A stretch of 55,691 nt of DNA from Bacilli bacterium (GTDB lineage Bacteria > Bacillota_I > Bacilli_A > Izemoplasmatales > Izemoplasmataceae): assembly GCA_016936415.1 (NCBI GenBank), contig JAFGXW010000032.1, forward strand, positions 1 to 55,691, given 5' to 3'. Below are positions 51,213 through 55,691 of this stretch, piece after piece. The notes beneath the pieces were generated by a model, which worked only from the letters and a program-made list of their open reading frames with translations, made no database searches and was not told the DNA's origin. The stretch's first letter is position 1. Every line of letters starts with the position of its first letter. Position numbers and translations under genes: made by a program.

Positions 51213-53387
51213 ATGAACAAATACACTTTATTTATTTTTAAGCATAAAAAAGCATTGATAATTCTTCTAATGTTACTCAATGTTATGGCAATTATTGGGA
51301 TTACAAAAATAAGATTAAATACAGACTTTTCAATGTTTTCACCTGATGTTTCCATCTATCAAGAAAGACTTGATGAACTAGAAAATACATTTGGAGAACT
51401 GAGTCAAATCATTGTTCTAGTAGAACACGATACGTTTACAAATGATGTGATTTATGATTTGAGAGAAATTCAATCAAATCTAGAAATGAATGAACATATT
51501 GTTTATGTGCAAGGGGTTGCACCTGAATCACTCTTGATCAATCATGTTTCAACAAGCATACTGGATATTCCAGCAAATGAAATTCTAACTTATTATGAAG
51601 CATTTGGGGACTTTTCACCATTGAAAGAAGCAGATGGTGTATATTATTCAACCTTTACAGTCTTTTTGCGTGCTGAATTTAATAAGACCGATGTTCGTGA
51701 TATTGAGGAGATGCTTGGTGATTATCAATACAGTAGCTATGTGTCGGGGGATTCATATAATCAATTGAAAATAAGTGACTATATTATTCGAATATTATTA
51801 ATGTTGCCTCCACTTACAATTTTGACTATATTACTCGTATTTAGATGGCAAATGGGATCATTTAAACCTACTTTTTTAAGTGTGCTTCCTGCGGCAATTG
51901 GTTCACTTTGGACATTCGGATTAATAGGGTGGATTGGGAATGAAGTTTCAATATTAACGGCAGTAGTACCAATCTTTATCATTGTCATTGGTAGCGCAGA
52001 TGGGTTGCATTTTATGTCGCATTACCAAGATTCAAGAAGAGAAGGAAAAGATGTTCAAACCGGGTTAAACAGCACATTAAGATTGGTTGGAATTCCAATG
52101 ATTGTAACGACATTAACATCAATGGTAGGTTTCATTAGTCTTTTAACCATGAATACTTCAAGTATCTTTGATCTTGCCGTATTCAGCGCTTTAGGAATAT
52201 TGTTGGCAGGTGTTGCAACGTGGTATGTTCTTCCTCTTGTGTTATCTTCTGGAATCAATGTTCTACCCAAAAATACTGATAAAAAGCATTTTGATCTTTC
52301 GATATATGTCAAAAAAATTTGGGGAATACCAAGTTTGGTTATCATATTAATCATTTTGATTGGATCATACATTGCAATTCCATACATAAATAATGAATTT
52401 AATATGTTAATGATCTATAAAGATAGCACAATAGTTAGTGTTAACGCAGATAAAGTTCAAGAAGTAAATGGTGGAAGTATTCCGATTTATGTCACAATTG
52501 AGCTTGATGATTCGCCGATTACGCTTGCGTCATTATCAAAAGTCAATGCTTTGGTTAATGAGTTGAACAATTTAAGTGAGGTTAGTAAAATCATTAACCC
52601 ATATCAGTTGATGACGATTGTATATAACATGAATACACCTGGAGATATACCAAATGATATGGTGCTTAATATGGTTTATTCCAATATCAGTAATGATTCA
52701 AATAGCACCATCCATAGTATGATTTCTGTCGATAAAAATATGGTAAGATTATTGGTGTTCCCAACTGATTTGACAAATGACACATTAATTACAATTGAAG
52801 AAACTGCCACTAATCATGCAGATAATGTCTTTGTTACAGGCGTACAATATCTCATGAAAGACCTCAATGTAAACATATCTTCTATGCAAATCAAAAGTAT
52901 TATGGTAGCGTTAGCTGCAGTACTGTTGATGTTGATTGTGACATTGAAGAGCGTGAAAATAGCGTTTTATAGTATTTTGCCTATTTTAATAACTGTTGTT
53001 GCAGTATATGGGTTCTTAGGGCTTACGGGAATACCGCTAAACATTACTACAGTTATCATTTTCAGCATAACAATAGGGGTAGGTATTGATTATGCAGTCC
53101 ATTTTAGTAGTGTATATAAATACTACTTAAAAGAGACAAATGACAATCAACTTGCTATTGGAAAAGCATATAAAAATTCATCTCGACCAATAATTACAAA
53201 TGCACTTGGTATCTCACTTGGACTTAGCATATTAATGCTTTCGCCATTAACCATTCATTTTAATGTAGCGACACTGATGTGGATTAGTATGGTTGTAAGT
53301 GTAATTATTACTTTAACATTATTACCATTCATTTTTTCTTTACGAAAAGACAAGGAGGGTTCCAATGCCAAAACAAATGTTCTTTAA
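51213..53387 (+). CDS. RND-superfamily exporter (MMPL/HpnN type)
   Basis: A 724-residue membrane transporter with the RND repeat layout. One helix (about 13-32), an outer loop domain (33-190) and five or six helices (190-355) are followed by the same arrangement again (helix near 373, loop 395-560, helices to 712). VVPIFIIVIGSADGLHFMSHYQD (near 253) and IFSISIGVGIDYAVHFSSVYKY-like sequence (near 620) are the paired proton-relay helix-4 type motifs. The substrate is unknown: lipids or drugs are typical. TetR-operator control suggests induction by a small molecule. Confidence 0.87.
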   Translation: MNKYTLFIFKHKKALIILLMLLNVMAIIGITKIRLNTDFSMFSPDVSIYQERLDELENTFGELSQIIVLVEHDTFTNDVIYDLREIQSNLEMNEHIVYVQGVAPESLLINHVSTSILDIPANEILTYYEAFGDFSPLKEADGVYYSTFTVFLRAEFNKTDVRDIEEMLGDYQYSSYVSGDSYNQLKISDYIIRILLMLPPLTILTILLVFRWQMGSFKPTFLSVLPAAIGSLWTFGLIGWIGNEVSILTAVVPIFIIVIGSADGLHFMSHYQDSRREGKDVQTGLNSTLRLVGIPMIVTTLTSMVGFISLLTMNTSSIFDLAVFSALGILLAGVATWYVLPLVLSSGINVLPKNTDKKHFDLSIYVKKIWGIPSLVIILIILIGSYIAIPYINNEFNMLMIYKDSTIVSVNADKVQEVNGGSIPIYVTIELDDSPITLASLSKVNALVNELNNLSEVSKIINPYQLMTIVYNMNTPGDIPNDMVLNMVYSNISNDSNSTIHSMISVDKNMVRLLVFPTDLTNDTLITIEETATNHADNVFVTGVQYLMKDLNVNISSMQIKSIMVALAAVLLMLIVTLKSVKIAFYSILPILITVVAVYGFLGLTGIPLNITTVIIFSITIGVGIDYAVHFSSVYKYYLKETNDNQLAIGKAYKNSSRPIITNALGISLGLSILMLSPLTIHFNVATLMWISMVVSVIITLTLLPFIFSLRKDKEGSNAKTNVL

Positions 53388-53985
53388 TATTTCACCAGCA
53401 AAGCAAAAGATGTTTTTGAATGTAGCGATAGAGGAATTTACAACAAAATCTTTTGAGTTGGTTAGTGTTAATTCAATTATAAAGAAAGCAAACATATCAA
53501 GGGGTTCTTTTTATACCTACTTCACAGATTTAGATGAGTTGTTTAATTATATTATTGAAGAAGTGAAAAAAGAACGATTGAAATATATGATGATTATACT
53601 AGAAACATCAAAAGGCGATTTTTTTGAGTTCGTAAAAAATCTATTTGCTTACGATTTTGATCAGTTTCAAAGTGAACATCGATACTCACTATTTAGAAAT
53701 TACATCTACTATATTCAAATGTCACAAAAAGGTTCAATCAAAGACACAATAATTAAAGGGATTTTTGAGACATTACAAAGCGTAGGATTCTCACCTGAAC
53801 AAATCTTTGATTTGACAAAATACAACATTTCCATAGAAGAAATCTTAGATGTTGCTGAAATGATTATGTTAATTTCTGTGAACACATTTATGTTATCAGA
53901 ATCATGTGATTATACAAAAGAAGAGATTCTTTCTATATTTGAAAGACGCTTAAATATATTTCAATACGGTGTTCTAAAAAGATAG
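53365..53985 (+). CDS. TetR-family transcriptional regulator
   Basis: A 206-residue one-component repressor. The N-terminal helix-turn-helix (about 12-58) reads NVAIEEFTTKSFELVSVNSI then ISRGSFYTYFTDLDELF, the standard TetR pattern. The C-terminal ligand domain is not assignable. It overlaps the exporter gene by 23 bases, so it is co-translated with it. It probably binds the two palindromes at 51142-51178 and represses its own operon. No terminator follows before the next promoter. Confidence 0.92.
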   Translation: MPKQMFFNISPAKQKMFLNVAIEEFTTKSFELVSVNSIIKKANISRGSFYTYFTDLDELFNYIIEEVKKERLKYMMIILETSKGDFFEFVKNLFAYDFDQFQSEHRYSLFRNYIYYIQMSQKGSIKDTIIKGIFETLQSVGFSPEQIFDLTKYNISIEEILDVAEMIMLISVNTFMLSESCDYTKEEILSIFERRLNIFQYGVLKR

Positions 53986-54015
53986 TATAAGAGGTGCCAA
54001 TAGAGTAATTAATTG

Positions 54016-54043
54016 TTGCATAATTATAACAATAAGGTATAAT
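54016..54043 (+). promoter_or_regulatory. Promoter of the antiporter transcript
   Basis: TTGCAT (54016-54021) and TATAAT (54038-54043), 16-base spacer. Transcription would begin near 54050, at the 5' edge of the riboswitch. Confidence 0.6.
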
Positions 54044-54047
54044 TATT

Positions 54048-54149
54048 TTTAGGGAATGATGTTCTCCCTTAGTATTTTACTTAAACCGCTATTAAAGCTG
54101 ATGACTTCTACGTTCTTTTTTTGGCGTAGCCATCAGCTTTTATTTTTTT
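54048..54149 (+). promoter_or_regulatory. Probable fluoride riboswitch (crcB motif) with terminator
   Basis: The leader matches the fluoride aptamer by eye. A GGGA/TCCC helix encloses ATGATGTTC (54052-54067). AACCGCT (54084-54090) follows after a linker, and then the conserved AGCTGATGACTTCTACG block (54096-54112). The terminator takes over that 3' block: 54094-54103 pairs with 54131-54140 and 54108-54112 with 54125-54129, followed by seven T. Fluoride binding should hold the aptamer, block the terminator and turn on the antiporter. Confidence 0.82.
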
Positions 54150-54162
54150 AGGAGGAAAATCT

Positions 54163-55344
54163 ATGTTACTAAGTTTAGGACTTATATTTACAGTTGGTTT
54201 GGTATTAGGAGAAATATTTGGTAAAGTAAAATTGCCAAGATTCATTGGAATGATAGTGACTGGGATTTTACTTGGTCCTTTTGTCTTAAATCTTATTGGT
54301 ATAGAGATATTGAATTTATCTACTGAGCTAAGAACAATCGCATTAGTAGTGATTTTACTTAGAGCTGGATTAAGTTTAGATATTACCGATTTAAAACAGA
54401 TTGGTAGACCCGCAATATTAATGTCTTTTATACCGGCAACTTTGGAGATTGTTGCCGTTATTATATTTGCCCCAATGCTGTTTGGAATTGGTTATTTAGA
54501 AGCAGCGATTTTAGGAAGTGTATTGTCTGCTGTTAGTCCTGCTGTTGTAGTGCCAAAGATGATTCATTTAATGAGTGAAAAATATGGTTATAAAAAGCGT
54601 ATTCCTCATTTAATAATGGCGGGTGCAAGTGTTGATGACATTTATGTGATTGTCTTATTTACTTCATTTTTGGCAATGTATAATACGGGTAACACAAGTT
54701 TAAGTTCTATACTTTTGGTTCCTGTTGCGATATTTATTGGTGTTTTAGTTGGATTTGTAATTGGTTATCTTCTAAGTGTCTTTTTTGAAAAATTTAGAGT
54801 TAGAGATACGATTAAAGTATTAATTATATTAGCGACCTCTTTCTTTGTGCTTTCATTTGGTGATTGGATTAATGAATATATTCCAATGAGCGCATTGCTC
54901 AGTGTTATGGTGATTGGAATTACTTTTTTAAACCGAAGTGAAATTAGAGCTTTGAGATTGAGAGAGAAATTTGATAAAGTCTGGGTGTTTGCTGAACTAG
55001 TATTATTTGTTTTAGTTGGAGCAGCAGTTGATATACGTATCGCATTTGGTGCTGGGCTACTTGCATTGGCATTACTTGCTATAGAGTTAATATTTAGATT
55101 TGCTGGTGTTCAATTGAGTTTGATCAAAACAAATTTAAACACAAAAGAGAGAATCTTCACAGGAATTAGTTATTTGCCAAAAGCAACTGTTCAAGCTGCT
55201 ATTGGAGCAATACCACTTGCTGCAGGAGTTGAATCTGGTGAATTGATTTTAGCACTTGCAGTTCTTGTAATTATCATTACAGCACCTCTTGGAGCGATTG
55301 GGATAGATGCCACTTATAAGAAGTTCTTGCAATGTGACGAGTAG
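54163..55344 (+). CDS. Cation/proton antiporter (CPA superfamily)
   Basis: A 393-residue membrane exchanger with about 12 helices. The Na+/H+ exchanger domain is visible from FGKVKLPRFIGMIVTGILLGP (near residue 20) through ILLRAGLSLD (near 66), LGSVLSAVSPAVV (near 120), and the ion-site motif GASVDDI (near 164). A paired Asp-Asp is the form usual in electrogenic members. There is no regulatory C-terminal domain. AGGAGG serves the ATG. Fluoride riboswitch control links it to fluoride stress, where such antiporters are one of the known gene classes. Whether it moves fluoride itself is unknown. Confidence 0.88.
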   Translation: MLLSLGLIFTVGLVLGEIFGKVKLPRFIGMIVTGILLGPFVLNLIGIEILNLSTELRTIALVVILLRAGLSLDITDLKQIGRPAILMSFIPATLEIVAVIIFAPMLFGIGYLEAAILGSVLSAVSPAVVVPKMIHLMSEKYGYKKRIPHLIMAGASVDDIYVIVLFTSFLAMYNTGNTSLSSILLVPVAIFIGVLVGFVIGYLLSVFFEKFRVRDTIKVLIILATSFFVLSFGDWINEYIPMSALLSVMVIGITFLNRSEIRALRLREKFDKVWVFAELVLFVLVGAAVDIRIAFGAGLLALALLAIELIFRFAGVQLSLIKTNLNTKERIFTGISYLPKATVQAAIGAIPLAAGVESGELILALAVLVIIITAPLGAIGIDATYKKFLQCDE

Positions 55345-55396
55345 TCTAAGAATCATGTAAATTCATTGGAATAATTAATGTAAAATAATAATTCAT

Positions 55397-55411
55397 ATTA
55401 TTTGAAATAAT
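55397..55411. promoter_or_regulatory. Candidate Fur/PerR-type operator before the peroxiredoxin gene
   Basis: ATTATTTGAAATAAT is a perfect 7-1-7 palindrome, the geometry of Fur-family boxes, and overlaps the -35 of the peroxiredoxin promoter. Its bases differ from the PerR consensus (TTATAATNATTATAA), and AT-rich palindromes arise by chance, so this is tentative. Confidence 0.3.
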
Positions 55412-55430
55412 TATGATTTTAGCTTAAAAT
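55402..55430 (+). promoter_or_regulatory. Promoter of the peroxiredoxin gene
   Basis: TTGAAA (55402-55407) and TAAAAT (55425-55430) with a 17-base spacer, 34 bases before the ATG at 55465. Confidence 0.5.
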
Positions 55431-55464
55431 ATGCATGTTAGATAAAATAAGGAGGAATGAATTT

Positions 55465-55691
55465 ATGAAGTATGAAAATGATTTTTATGTTACAGCAGCA
55501 AAAGTTGGAAAACAAGCTCCTCGATTTGAAATGGAAGCAGTTATGCCTGAGGGGGATTTTTTAGACCGTTTTGGTAAAGTAAACTTAGATGAATTATTAG
55601 AACAAGGGAAATGGGTAGTTCTTTATTTTTATCCATTAGATTTTACTTTTGTGTGTCCTACTGAAATCAAAAGATTTAATGCATTAACTGA
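55465..55691 (+). CDS. Peroxiredoxin (AhpC/Prx type), cut by the window end
   Basis: The first 75 codons of a typical peroxiredoxin, which reduces peroxides with an active-site Cys. The sequence shows [15 protein letters not shown] near residue 14 and the peroxidatic motif [16 protein letters not shown] near 53 (Cys at about 64). AAGGAGG (55449-55455) precedes the ATG at 55465. The rest, including any resolving Cys, lies outside the window, so 1-Cys versus 2-Cys class cannot be decided. The opening residues differ from classic AhpC and look more like stand-alone Prx proteins. Confidence 0.88.
   Translation, partial: MKYENDFYVTAAKVGKQAPRFEMEAVMPEGDFLDRFGKVNLDELLEQGKWVVLYFYPLDFTFVCPTEIKRFNALT

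Noticed and set aside
1-55691. TGA read as tryptophan, as in Mycoplasma
   Set aside because: Several genes end cleanly in TGA with the next gene overlapping or following at once, and Trp is coded by TGG throughout.
1-55691. CRISPR arrays, insertion sequences, prophage, tRNA or rRNA genes
   Set aside because: No repeat-spacer pattern, transposase, phage gene or recognisable RNA gene cloverleaf or rRNA segment was found on reading both strands.

Overview
The window is AT-rich, gene-dense DNA from a low-GC Gram-positive-type bacterium, probably fermentative. TGG is used for Trp, and TGA ends real genes (for example the genes stopping at 23151, 29442 and 40937). Code 11 therefore applies, which excludes the TGA=Trp mollicutes. 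RNase J, a T-box leuS, an ECF riboflavin transporter, long-form HPF and the hpf-secA-prfB order fit Firmicutes/Tenericutes. The small genome style and AT richness would suit an Izemoplasma- or Acholeplasma-like lineage, but that placement is inference.

Layout. 1-2.5 kb (minus strand): an unknown membrane protein and RNase J. 2.8-11.6 kb (plus): a DUF5692-like membrane protein, a HAD phosphatase, an ABC-type ATPase, priA, fmt, pgpA, a membrane protein with a degenerate HD-GYP domain, and a LemA-like protein. 11.7-21.3 kb: a complete glutamate fermentation operon by the methylaspartate route (glutamate mutase S, its reactivase, mutase E, methylaspartate ammonia-lyase, citramalate/citrate lyase D-E-F, the lyase ligase and a CitX-CitG fusion). 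It has a long leader with a possible 30-codon ORF. 21.3-26.5 kb: a radical SAM protein (minus), a DUF1189 protein, leuS under a T-box, and a Pr6Pr-like membrane protein. 26.6-32 kb: a P-loop ATPase, a four-subunit 2-oxoacid:ferredoxin oxidoreductase, phosphate butyryltransferase and butyrate kinase. 32-32.4 kb (minus): two tandem small membrane proteins. 32.5-46.3 kb: a DnaQ-type exonuclease, a truncated ComFC-like protein, hpf, then a tight run secA-prfB-yitT-ctpA-recX-glgB-glgC-glgDA. 46.4-55.7 kb: glgP, a DUF4259 protein, ribU under an FMN riboswitch, a purine nucleoside phosphorylase, an RND exporter with its TetR regulator and paired operators, a cation/proton antiporter under a probable fluoride riboswitch, and the start of a peroxiredoxin.

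How it fits together. Glutamate is rearranged, deaminated and split to acetate and pyruvate. The ferredoxin-dependent oxidoreductase turns 2-oxoacids (probably branched-chain) into acyl-CoA, which Ptb and Buk convert to a fatty acid plus ATP. Surplus glucose can be stored and recovered by the glycogen genes GlgB, GlgC, GlgDA and GlgP. Most promoters have a TGN-TATAAT extended -10 and short leaders, and most units end in clear intrinsic terminators.

The least ordinary items are: the GlgD-GlgA fusion; two genes whose Shine-Dalgarno sequence is separated from the start codon by a hairpin of matching geometry; the fluoride-riboswitch antiporter; a ComFC remnant whose ribosome site lies inside the preceding terminator; and the leader ORF before glutamate mutase. 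No CRISPR array, prophage, insertion sequence, rRNA or tRNA was seen.
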